Assembly (NCBI RefSeq): GCF_009765825.1
Contig: NZ_LMUR01000022.1
Span: 628,302 to 692,301 of the forward strand
Reading direction: 5' to 3'
Length of the DNA stretch: 64,000 bases
From: Granulicella sp. L60
GTDB lineage: Bacteria > Acidobacteriota > Terriglobia > Terriglobales > Acidobacteriaceae
Shown here: in pieces, positions 35,321 through 43,107 of the stretch
Layout: the number at the start of each line of letters is the position of its first letter
Position numbering within the stretch: position 1 is the first letter of the stretch
Position numbers and translations under genes: made by a program
The notes under the pieces: model-generated
What the model was told of the DNA's origin: nothing
Databases searched by the model: none
Seen by the model: the letters and a program-made list of their open reading frames with translations, nothing else

Positions 35321-35500
35321 GGATGGGGCGGAGTGCCCACCTCCCGAGATATCTCCACGACACGCGAGTGTGCGGAAGGGTGAGGATGTTTCGGCCATTC
35401 CTCACTGAATATAGCCGGGCAGGAAAGGCGGTTCGCGCCGAACGCGAATGCCCACCTTCGCGACTACACTGCCGTCGCGGAGATGGGGCACCCGGTATAT
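35321..35500. repeat. Degenerate intergenic repeat-like sequence
   Basis: Between the HExxH gene and the GT1 gene are short GC-rich palindromic pieces: GGGCGGAGTGCCCACCTCCC near 35325, TTCGCG/CGCGAA arms around 35431-35450, and GGGGCACCCGG near 35485. They look like broken copies of an intergenic palindromic element and do not encode a convincing protein. The assignment is by eye only. Confidence 0.3.
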
Positions 35501-35510
35501 TGGAGCCTAT

Positions 35511-36806
35511 TCATCTCGCAAGAAGCAGCGAGGAACGGAGCTCCAGACAGGCTTCGATTTTGGTGAGCAGCTCCTTCTCTGTGTCGTGGCTGGCGAACTC
35601 CTGTGCGAGCTTCTTCGCCTGATTTCGATAGCCGGGAGTGTCGAGAATCTTTCTCGCGGCTGCATGCACTGTCTCCGGTGTGGCCTGATTGGTGCGGAGG
35701 TCGATTCCGACGCCGGCCCACTGGACATGCGCCGATACCTCTTCCTTATCTTCCGTGAGTCCGGCGGAGATGATGGGGATGCCATGCGCGAGTGCCATGT
35801 TGACGGTGCCGTAGCCTCCGTTGGTGATGAGCAGATCGACCTTCGGCATGATCAGCTCATAGGGAAGGAAGTTTGCCACGCGAGCATTTGCCGGGATTTC
35901 GACGGGGATGGACTCGGTCGGCTTGCCTCCTGTCGTGATGAGAACGATCAGGTCTTTTTCATTAGCCAGACCGGTCAACGCGGGGCCTACGAGTTGTCCA
36001 AGGTCATGGTTGGCGACAGTTCCCTGGGTGACAAGTACGAGGCGCTTGGTCTGGTCGAGTTCATGCCACCAGTCCGGAAGCGAAGCCTGCCCTGGGGGCA
36101 GAGGCAGAGGGCCGATGTATCGTACCGGCGAGGAGGAGGGTGACTCCTCTGGATACTCGAAGCTTTGAACTCCGGGATGGAGATAAAGATCGGGCAGGTT
36201 CGACATGACCTCTGTGGCAGAACAGGGCAGCGGGCCGCAGCCCATATCTGTGAGGATGGCGTTAAAGGCCGCTTGAACAGGTTTCAGAAGAAGAAGTTCT
36301 CGCTTCTCGTGCTCTGCATGTTGCTCTTCCAGCGAAGCTCCGGGTCTCGGAGGGACGTTCCTTCCGCTGCCGAGGTTGAGTACGGTGATGCCAAGATGGA
36401 CGATCGAAGGGCGCTTCTCAGGTGCATCCAGAAGCATGGGCAAGGTTCCGAAGAAGAACGAGTCGGCGAGGATGATATCCGCAGGAAAGTCGCGCAGGGC
36501 CAGCTCTAGTCCCGCGGCCTGTGCGGGGATATGTCTCGCAAAGAAATATTTCATGTCGAAGCAAAACATCTCGAGTCCAGGCGTCTGCTGCTGCCTTTCA
36601 GGAAACTCGGCGAGGAACTGGCCGATATCACCACCACCTACGGAAAGAGTCGGGATAAATGTTACTCCGGCAGCTTCCACCATCGGCCTGAGACTGGGTG
36701 CTGTCTGCATGACGACTTCATGGTTGTGTTTCATCAGAATATTGGCAATGGCAAGCAGGGGGTTCAGGTGGCCTGGAACAGAGGTAGAAGCGATCAAAAT
36801 TTTCAT
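35511..36806 (-). CDS. GT1-type (MGT-like) glycosyltransferase
   Basis: A 431-residue GT-B glycosyltransferase of family 1. The N-terminal half opens MKILIASTSVPGHLNPLLAIA, and the C-terminal half carries VLVTQGTVAN, NFLPYELIMPKVDLLITNGG and the donor-site region GYGTVNMALAHGIPII, which correspond to the PSPG-like signature of macrolide and flavonoid glycosyltransferases. The acceptor is likely a small hydrophobic molecule, but nothing adjacent encodes its synthesis. It is transcribed after the DUF418 gene with a 133-base gap containing a palindrome. GC is lower than in the core genes. Confidence 0.85.
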   Translation of the reverse strand: MKILIASTSVPGHLNPLLAIANILMKHNHEVVMQTAPSLRPMVEAAGVTFIPTLSVGGGDIGQFLAEFPERQQQTPGLEMFCFDMKYFFARHIPAQAAGLELALRDFPADIILADSFFFGTLPMLLDAPEKRPSIVHLGITVLNLGSGRNVPPRPGASLEEQHAEHEKRELLLLKPVQAAFNAILTDMGCGPLPCSATEVMSNLPDLYLHPGVQSFEYPEESPSSSPVRYIGPLPLPPGQASLPDWWHELDQTKRLVLVTQGTVANHDLGQLVGPALTGLANEKDLIVLITTGGKPTESIPVEIPANARVANFLPYELIMPKVDLLITNGGYGTVNMALAHGIPIISAGLTEDKEEVSAHVQWAGVGIDLRTNQATPETVHAAARKILDTPGYRNQAKKLAQEFASHDTEKELLTKIEACLELRSSLLLAR

Positions 36807-36897
36807 TAGTGACGAAACACCTGTCTCGGAGACTTATTCCGGATGGTTGGGGAGTAGTTTTTAGAGCAGCAAAGAGCTGCCCCGACGGAGTTCTATT

Positions 36898-36911
36898 GCG
36901 ATTCGAATCGC
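36898..36911. promoter_or_regulatory. Palindrome upstream of the GT1 gene
   Basis: GCGATTCGAATCGC is a perfect 14-base palindrome. Imperfect AGTTCTAT and ATAGAGAACT arms extend it on either side. It lies about 92 bases upstream of the glycosyltransferase start in the gap after the DUF418 gene. The shape suits a dimeric regulator such as TetR or MarR, but no regulator gene is next to it. Confidence 0.4.
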
Positions 36912-36939
36912 GTATAGAGAACTTAGGGCTGCCTGCCGT

Positions 36940-38352
36940 TTATCTGGGGGCTATTCTTTTCCACATCGGCTGAAGCTTCCAGTAGGTGGCGGAGCGCCAG
37001 AGCCATTCGAGGGGACCGAACTCGAAGGCCTGTAGCCAGAGTGGGCTGAGGATGAGGTTGACGGCCCAGACGCCGAAGATGACATAGGCGGTCTGGTAGT
37101 ACTCCATTCTGCCGTAGAGCTTCCACGGACCCCAGAAAAAGACGAACTGGCAGATGAGAGAGGTGAGGATGTAGTTGCTGAAGGCTGTCTGACCTACAGC
37201 CGCGACGGGGCGCAGCAGTTTCCGGAGGATGCCGCTTTTGATGATGGCCAGGAGGGCCGCCGCGATGGCTAGACCTCCAGCCCACTCTGCCAGCCTGTAG
37301 GGGAGGTAGAGCCATTTTTCTACTGTCGCGAAGTCAAACCCGCTTTGATACGACCTCAGGAGTCCGATGACGTAGAGGGGGGTTGAGATCAGGAAGCCGA
37401 GCAGTGCTGTCCAGAGATAGGTGCCGAACGAGAGCTCCGCGGCAAAGAAGCCGGTTTTGTAGAGGCCCATGCCGATGAGCATGATGCCCGCGCTTTCTCC
37501 AAAGGAGTGAGTCGGAGGCCGCGAGGCGAAGCCCTTCTCGAAGTTGACGCCTCTGTCGAGCAGGTGATCGATGTAGCCGGTTCGGGCGTCTGCCATTTTC
37601 TGGTCGATGCCTTGCTGCGTTACTTCATGTTCTTTCACATCCTCGGCCCACTGCTGTTCGATCTTCTTCTGTTCTGGAGTAAGAGGATTTCCGGCCTTTT
37701 GGCTGGCGATTACGTCGGCGTGTTTTCTGCTCAGAAGGATGCTTGCTGTCGTGCCTGTGTATTGCAGGAGGCCATAGGTTGAGACAACGAGTAAAAGAAA
37801 GGTGCCGACAGTAAAAAGAGTTTTGGGCCTGAGCCTACGGCAGGGATAGAGGCAGAGGATCGCGGTCAAGCCGTACTGCATGAGGATGTCTCCGGACCAG
37901 ATGAAGGTGCCGTGAATCAGGCCGAAGACAACGAGCCACATGTTACGGCGAAGGAAGATATCTGCCGATTGATCGGCGGCTCCGCGTCGCTCCGCGCGTT
38001 CGGTCAAGAGCACGACACCTGCACCGAAGAGCATGGAGAAGAGGAAGCGCATCTTTCCCTCAAAGAAGATCCATTTGATGAACAGGACGATGAGGTTGAG
38101 GTGCGCGTGAGGGCCGGTGAACGCCGGTTTCGGCAGACCGATGGGGATGTCGTGAAAGAACTCTGGGCCGCCGAAGCTGTCCATGTTGAGGACGAGGATG
38201 CCGAGCAGGGCGAATCCCCGCAGGGTGTCGATGCTGGAGATGCGTTCAGTGCGCCTGATGGGGGAGACGATGTGTGGAGGTCCAGCGAGTTCTTCATTGG
38301 TGCCGACGGGCAGATACGTCTCAGAGGGGGAGGAGGTTGCAATCGACGACAA
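36940..38352 (-). CDS. DUF418 (YeiB-like) membrane protein
   Basis: A polytopic inner-membrane protein of 470 residues. The N-terminus RISSIDTLRGFALLGILVLN and the C-terminal block with AVGQTAFSNYILTSLICQF and PLEWLWRSATYW are characteristic of the DUF418/YeiB family, which is related to membrane acyltransferases but has no agreed activity. About ten hydrophobic helices are visible, with a charged loop near 230-270. It starts with TTG. A 16-base palindrome lies 56 bases upstream. Confidence 0.85.
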   Translation of the reverse strand: MSSIATSSPSETYLPVGTNEELAGPPHIVSPIRRTERISSIDTLRGFALLGILVLNMDSFGGPEFFHDIPIGLPKPAFTGPHAHLNLIVLFIKWIFFEGKMRFLFSMLFGAGVVLLTERAERRGAADQSADIFLRRNMWLVVFGLIHGTFIWSGDILMQYGLTAILCLYPCRRLRPKTLFTVGTFLLLVVSTYGLLQYTGTTASILLSRKHADVIASQKAGNPLTPEQKKIEQQWAEDVKEHEVTQQGIDQKMADARTGYIDHLLDRGVNFEKGFASRPPTHSFGESAGIMLIGMGLYKTGFFAAELSFGTYLWTALLGFLISTPLYVIGLLRSYQSGFDFATVEKWLYLPYRLAEWAGGLAIAAALLAIIKSGILRKLLRPVAAVGQTAFSNYILTSLICQFVFFWGPWKLYGRMEYYQTAYVIFGVWAVNLILSPLWLQAFEFGPLEWLWRSATYWKLQPMWKRIAPR

Positions 38353-38407
38353 GGTAAAGGTCTTTCTTCCAGCGTAATTTGGGGACGAGATTCGTCTTGG
38401 CTGTTTG

Positions 38408-38423
38408 ACGCCAATATTGGCGT
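38408..38423. promoter_or_regulatory. Perfect 16-base palindrome upstream of the DUF418 gene
   Basis: ACGCCAATATTGGCGT is fully self-complementary and lies 56-71 bases upstream of the TTG start of the DUF418 gene, between it and the end of gltX. This is a natural position for an operator controlling the DUF418 gene and possibly the GT1 gene after it. Confidence 0.45.
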
Positions 38424-38500
38424 ATGGTTTCAGCCGCTACGTTGGGAGTTCTCGTTGAGAGAGATAGTCGGGGCAGGCGATTTATTGGCTGATGTGGCAA

Positions 38501-40036
38501 TTACGGCTTTCTTGCCTGAGACAGCTTCTTCTGGGTGTCGAGGAAGCGGCGGACGCGGTCGAGGGTGCGGGATTTGCCGAAGACGACCATGCTTTCGAGC
38601 AGCGGCGGGGACATGGTGCTGCCGGTGAGGATGGCGCGGAGGAGCATGAAGTTTTCTTTGACGGACCACTGATGGGCTTCGCCGAGTTGCTTGAGGGCGG
38701 GCTCGAGGGCGTCGTGGGTCCAGTCGGTGGCTTCGAGGACGGCGAGCTGTTCGGCGGCGAAGGCGAGGGTGTCTTCGAGGGTGCGCTTTTTGGGGATGAA
38801 GACGTCGGCGGGGGGCATGATGTCGTCGGCGAAGAGGAAGTGGGTGAGGTTGCCGAACTCGCCGAGGGTCTCGATGCGGGTCTGGACGAGGGGGGCGATC
38901 TGCTGGAGGTAGGCGTCGGAGAGGATGGTGTCGCGGAGGGATTTGTAGAAGGCTTCGGGGGTGAGGGCGCGGATGTACTCGCCGTTGAGCCACTTGAGTT
39001 TGGTGAGGTCGAAGACGGGGCCGCCGAGACGGATGTTTTCTACCTGGAAGCGAGCGACCATGTCGGCGAGGGAGAAGATGTCGGTCTCGCTGGATTTTGT
39101 TGGGGCGCTGGACGCTGGCTTCGCCGCGTCGTCTGTGGGTGCGCTGGTGTTTGGTGCGGGCATGCCGCCGCCCATGAGGCCGAGGAAGTTGATCATGGCT
39201 TCGGGGAGGAAGCCGGCCTGGCGGTAGTAGATGAGGGAGACGGGATTTTTGCGTTTCGAGATTTTGGACTTGTCGAGGTTGCGCAGGAGGGGCATGTGCC
39301 AGAAGCGGGGGAGAGCCCAGCCGAAGGCGTTGTAGAGGAGGACGTGTTTGGGGGTGGAGGAGATCCATTCTTCGGCGCGGATGACGTCGGTGATGCGCAT
39401 GAGGTGGTCGTCGACGACGTTGGCGAGGTGGTAGGTGGGGAAGCCGTCGGACTTCATGAGGACCTGGTCGTCGACGTTGTTGTGGTCGAAGGTGATGTCG
39501 TCGCGGAGCTCGTCGCGGAAGGTGGTTTGGCCGGCGGGGACTTTGAGGCGAATGACGAAGGGACGGCCTTCGGCGAGATAGGTGTCTATTTGTGCCTGTG
39601 ACAGTTCGCGGTGGGCTCCGTCGTAGCGCGGGGGGAGCTTGGCGGCGAGCTGGCGCTTGCGGAGGTCTTCGAGCTCTTCGGGATTTTCGAAGGCGCGGTA
39701 GGCGGTGCCGTTGTCGAGCAGGAGCTGGACGTGCTGGCGGTAGATGTCGGTGCGCTCGGACTGGCGATAGGGGCCGTAGGGGCCGCCGACGTCTGGGCCT
39801 TCGTCCCAGGTGAGGCCGAGCCAGCGGAGGGAGTTGAAGATCTCCTGCTCGCTGGTGGCGACGAAGCGGGTGCGGTCGGTGTCTTCGATGCGGAGGACGA
39901 ACTTGCCGTCGCGCTGGCGGGCGTAGAGGAAGTTGATGAGGCCGATATAGGCGGTGCCGACGTGGGGGTCGCCGGTGGGGGAGGGGGCGATGCGGACGCG
40001 GATGGGGGTATCGGTGGTGATGGAGGGATTCGTCAT
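38501..40036 (-). CDS. gltX: Glutamyl-tRNA synthetase
   Basis: A class I synthetase. The HIGH-type motif appears in APSPTGDPHVGTA and the KMSKS-type motif in KISKRKNP. An insertion rich in Ala, Ser, Thr and Pro (about 25 residues, near residue 290) follows the KISKR region and is not typical of the enzyme. The start is placed at the ATG at 40036 because the protein then begins MTNPSITTDTPIRVRIAPSP; an upstream TTG at 40045 is also in frame. The gene charges tRNA-Glu (discriminating or not cannot be told). Confidence 0.95.
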   Translation of the reverse strand: MTNPSITTDTPIRVRIAPSPTGDPHVGTAYIGLINFLYARQRDGKFVLRIEDTDRTRFVATSEQEIFNSLRWLGLTWDEGPDVGGPYGPYRQSERTDIYRQHVQLLLDNGTAYRAFENPEELEDLRKRQLAAKLPPRYDGAHRELSQAQIDTYLAEGRPFVIRLKVPAGQTTFRDELRDDITFDHNNVDDQVLMKSDGFPTYHLANVVDDHLMRITDVIRAEEWISSTPKHVLLYNAFGWALPRFWHMPLLRNLDKSKISKRKNPVSLIYYRQAGFLPEAMINFLGLMGGGMPAPNTSAPTDDAAKPASSAPTKSSETDIFSLADMVARFQVENIRLGGPVFDLTKLKWLNGEYIRALTPEAFYKSLRDTILSDAYLQQIAPLVQTRIETLGEFGNLTHFLFADDIMPPADVFIPKKRTLEDTLAFAAEQLAVLEATDWTHDALEPALKQLGEAHQWSVKENFMLLRAILTGSTMSPPLLESMVVFGKSRTLDRVRRFLDTQKKLSQARKP

Positions 40037-40306
40037 AAAAGCCAAGGCTTAATGCTAGCAGGATTATGGGGTTGCGGCTGAGGAGGTCGACGTCGCTTCG
40101 CTCGTCCGGAGAGCAAGATGCGGATTCTTCCTTTCTACAAGCTCTCCACTGCTTGTCGACGCTGGACGCCGCGCATCTCCGCCGTGCAACTCAGCTGGAT
40201 CGGTCGACGCGACAGATCGATAAAAGCGGCGATCGAATTACTCCTTCGACTATTGACTCCCTCGCCTTCGAACGCAGTCATCTTCTGCTTCACGCTGAGC
40301 TTTAGC

Positions 40307-40344
40307 TACTTAAACGGAGTCTCCTCGGTGTGCGAGTTTAAGTA
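40307..40344. repeat. Inverted repeat TACTTAAAC ... GTTTAAGTA
   Basis: TACTTAAAC (40307-40315) and GTTTAAGTA (40336-40344) are perfect 9-base inverted arms around a 20-base centre that itself contains GGAG/CTCC. It lies about 105 bases upstream of the sigma-54 promoter, a plausible distance for an enhancer-binding protein, or it may be a hairpin. Confidence 0.4.
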
Positions 40345-40446
40345 ATATGCTTCCCATAAACGCGAAGGGTCGCTATAGAGAAACGCAATGTTCTGCATGT
40401 TCGCAGAATTGCTGTGCATTATCTCTTTTATTTTGAGCGAAACTGT

Positions 40447-40464
40447 TTGGCAATTGATTTGCAT
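40447..40464 (+). promoter_or_regulatory. Sigma-54 (-24/-12) promoter
   Basis: TTGGCAATTGATTTGCAT contains the invariant GG (40449-40450) and GC (40461-40462) with the required ten bases between them, plus TGGCA and TTGCA on the two halves; only the CG after TGGCA departs from the consensus. Transcription would start near 40474, giving an untranslated leader of about 140 bases before the PEP-CTERM gene. RpoN control of PEP-CTERM genes by PrsK/PrsR is documented in other bacteria, which fits. Confidence 0.65.
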
Positions 40465-40615
40465 GGCTACGTGGGTAGCGAGAAATTAAGCTCGACGAAT
40501 CCTTCCTTTTCGCCACGTAAGCTCCTTTCGGCCCCTATCCATTTGTCTCGATGCTCGTAGGCCCATTGTCGAAGCACGCAGGCCCCGCTTAAAAATTGCA
40601 AACAGGAGAATCAAG

Positions 40616-41197
40616 ATGAAGATATTGCACATCGCAGCTGCTGCTGCGCTTGGGCTTTTAGTCCCCTGCGCCCTTCATGCAGCACCTCTATGCCCTGCAT
40701 TTGGCTATGCAACCGCCGGATGCGATCTGGTCATCACCGTTACGAATAGCGGAACTTCGGTAGCGGCCGGACCGAGCTTTTCGCTTGGCGGTGGAACCTA
40801 CGATGGCTCTGATGACACGCTCATTGGAATCATCAACAACTCTAGCAGCGCTTTAAGCATGATTAACCTTAGTTCAAACACTGACATCTTCGGTTTCGAC
40901 GGCGATGGCATCAATACTTTTGGAGCTCCTGGTAATGCAAGCGATACCAGTGGCTACGGCGGTCCTGACAGTTTCTTCACAAACATTGACCCTACCTTCT
41001 CGATGGGGACGGTCGATTTCGTTACGCCGCTTGCTGCTGGCGGAGGGAACACGTACTTCTCCCTGGAAGAAGCGCTTGTACCTTCTCAGGTGGTGGTCGG
41101 TCCTCCCTCTGCCGTACCTGAACCGAGCACGTTTGTTTTGCTTGGAACAGGTCTGGCGGGTTTCTGTGAGGCGGTGAGACGTCGGCTCGCTTTATAG
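40616..41197 (+). CDS. PEP-CTERM sorting-domain protein
   Basis: A 193-residue exported protein with a signal peptide (about 1-22, ending ALHAA), a Gly/Asp/Ser-rich mature region with no recognised domain, and a C-terminal exosortase sorting signal: VPEPSTFVLLGTGLAGF followed by a basic tail RRRLAL. Exosortase cleaves at the PEP site and such proteins usually go to the cell surface or the exopolysaccharide matrix. The ribosome site is AGGAG, seven bases before the ATG. A sigma-54 promoter lies 151 bases upstream. No exosortase gene is in the window. Confidence 0.88.
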   Translation: MKILHIAAAAALGLLVPCALHAAPLCPAFGYATAGCDLVITVTNSGTSVAAGPSFSLGGGTYDGSDDTLIGIINNSSSALSMINLSSNTDIFGFDGDGINTFGAPGNASDTSGYGGPDSFFTNIDPTFSMGTVDFVTPLAAGGGNTYFSLEEALVPSQVVVGPPSAVPEPSTFVLLGTGLAGFCEAVRRRLAL

Positions 41198-41223
41198 ATC
41201 AGCTCCTTTGAGATGTTTTATGC

Positions 41224-41259
41224 GCCGGCAGACCCTCCTCTGCATGAGAGCCTGCCGGC
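41224..41259. terminator. Hairpin after the PEP-CTERM gene
   Basis: GCCGGCAG (41224-41231) and CTGCCGGC (41252-41259) form an 8-pair stem with a 20-base loop, 27 bases after the PEP-CTERM stop. There is no T-run, so it may attenuate or protect the mRNA rather than terminate. Confidence 0.4.
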
Positions 41260-41377
41260 TCACTCCTCTTCGCGGCCAGGATTCAACCGAACATGAACTT
41301 ATTCAAGTGTCCGCTGATAACGATCGCTGATCGCAGGGCACCCTTCCGGCCAAAATTAATCGCTCAGGAGGACGACC

Positions 41378-43069
41378 ATGAAGCGAAAGATCCTATTCGT
41401 GGCTTTAGCGTTAGTGTGTTTCGTATCTGCTTTTTCGACGAGGGAGGGTTATGCCGCCGCGTTCAAGTCCCCGGATCGCACTCCGTGTCCTCGTTATGAA
41501 GCAGGCAGTATTTTGGTTGAGCCCAAAGACCTTTTTAGCAGTCATGGAGTTCTGCAGGTGAGCTTCACTTATGAGACTCGCGTCGATCAGTATGGAAATA
41601 CTTTGTACTGTTACATGAGTGAAGATGGAAGCCAGTCGCCTACGCTGCATGTTTACCCTGGCGACGAACTGATGGTGAAGCTGACGAACGCGCTGCCATC
41701 TTCTACGACACCGTCTTTCCAGAAGCATGCGATGCCGGGCATGGGTGCTCTGCCGGAGTTCAGCATCTCAGGGCAGTCTCATGAAGCGTCTCCGAACTGC
41801 GGTGGGATGGTCATGACCGACACGTCCACGAATCTTCACTATCACGGGACGAATACGCCGCCGACCTGCCATCAGGATGAAGTGATTAAGACGCTCATCA
41901 ATGCAGGTGAGACCTTTCAATACGACGTGCATTTTCCCCTTGATGAGCCGCCAGGACTCTACTGGTACCATCCGCATATTCACGGAATCTCTGAGGCAGC
42001 GGTTCAAGGAGGCGCCTCAGGTGCCATCGTCGTGGAAGGAGTTGAAAATATTAATCACGACGTAGCGGGGCTGTCTGAGCGGACGCTGATTATTCGGGAC
42101 AACCTGGTCCCCGGAGCTCCTAATGGGGACGATGTGCCGGCATGGGATCTTTCGCTCAACTATAGCCCGGTGGCTTATCCGGAGTACAAGCCTGTGGTGA
42201 TTCCAGTCAGGCCTTTGCAGAAGCAGTTCTGGCGTGTCGTAAACGCCGCGGCAGACACGATCCTCGACTTGCAGGTTCAGTATGACGGGGTAGCGCAAGA
42301 TCTGCAGGTAGTCGCGATTGACGGTGTTCCGACCGGGTCGAAGGATGGGGAGTTCGAGGGAAGGACGTTATCCAAAAAACACTTTCTTCTCGCTCCAGCG
42401 GCTCGAGTGGAGTTCATCCTTAGAGCGCCGCCGAAGAGTGTGAAAAGCGCTATGTTGCTGACCTTGAATGTAGACACAGGTCCGGACGGAGATAATGATC
42501 CGCAACGTCCACTGGCGACGCTAAAGGTCAATGAAGGCGCGGCTAATCCATCGCTTACCGTTGCGAACGTCTCGGCACCACCGCCTCTGCACATGCGTTT
42601 TGAGGGATTGGCGAAGGCTAAGCCTGTTACGCAGAGGAAGCTCTACTTCTCTGAGGTGCTTTCGGATCCGACGGACCCTAACAGCCCAACTAACTTTTAC
42701 ATCACCGTGGATGGAGCGAAGCCGACGCTGTTCGATCCCGATAATCCGCCTGCGATCGTTACCACGCAGGGATCCGTAGAAGACTGGACTATTGAAAACC
42801 GGGCTCTTGAAAACCACGAGTTCCACATTCACCAGATTCATTTTCTGGTGCTCGAGCGTGATGGCAAGACGGTGGAAGGGCAGTATCGCGACATGATCAA
42901 CGTTCCCTACTGGAAGGGGAGCGGACCATATCCCAGCGTGAAACTAAGGATGGACTTCCGCGGGCCCGACATCGGCGACTTTGTATATCACTGTCATATT
43001 CTGGGGCATGAAGATAGCGGAATGATGGCTATTATTCGCGTGCTTCCCAGCAGCAGTCCGATTCGGTGA
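41378..43069 (+). CDS. Exported multicopper oxidase
   Basis: A 563-residue protein with an N-terminal signal sequence (to about residue 27) and three cupredoxin domains. All copper blocks are visible: HYHGTNTPP, WYHPHIHG, HEFHIHQIHF and the Cys-containing YHCHILGHEDSGMM with its axial Met. Such enzymes oxidise phenols, metals or other donors and reduce oxygen to water in the periplasm or outside. It has a strong AGGAGG ribosome site seven bases before the ATG. GC is lower than in nearby core genes, like the PEP-CTERM gene upstream; I see no copper-resistance partners. Confidence 0.93.
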   Translation: MKRKILFVALALVCFVSAFSTREGYAAAFKSPDRTPCPRYEAGSILVEPKDLFSSHGVLQVSFTYETRVDQYGNTLYCYMSEDGSQSPTLHVYPGDELMVKLTNALPSSTTPSFQKHAMPGMGALPEFSISGQSHEASPNCGGMVMTDTSTNLHYHGTNTPPTCHQDEVIKTLINAGETFQYDVHFPLDEPPGLYWYHPHIHGISEAAVQGGASGAIVVEGVENINHDVAGLSERTLIIRDNLVPGAPNGDDVPAWDLSLNYSPVAYPEYKPVVIPVRPLQKQFWRVVNAAADTILDLQVQYDGVAQDLQVVAIDGVPTGSKDGEFEGRTLSKKHFLLAPAARVEFILRAPPKSVKSAMLLTLNVDTGPDGDNDPQRPLATLKVNEGAANPSLTVANVSAPPPLHMRFEGLAKAKPVTQRKLYFSEVLSDPTDPNSPTNFYITVDGAKPTLFDPDNPPAIVTTQGSVEDWTIENRALENHEFHIHQIHFLVLERDGKTVEGQYRDMINVPYWKGSGPYPSVKLRMDFRGPDIGDFVYHCHILGHEDSGMMAIIRVLPSSSPIR

Positions 43070-43107
43070 TTTTGGCGGTCCCAAAGAACGATAAAGTTTC
43101 GGCGGTA

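Larger units (their letters stand above)
40046..40615. other. Long regulatory gap upstream of the PEP-CTERM gene
   Basis: This 570-base region has no convincing gene; its short open frames lack ribosome sites and family resemblance. It contains an inverted repeat (40307-40344), a TTCTGC/GCAGAA repeat (40391-40396 and 40403-40408) and a sigma-54 type promoter (40447-40464). The AT content is higher than in the flanking gltX gene. Confidence 0.5.

Noticed and set aside
40066..40345. Two overlapping short frames (75-79 codons) after gltX
   Set aside because: They overlap each other in different frames, lack ribosome sites and contain no recognisable motif; the region is better read as regulatory.
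40500..40615. Cyclic di-GMP riboswitch in the PEP-CTERM leader
   Set aside because: The GEMM core sequences are not present in the leader.
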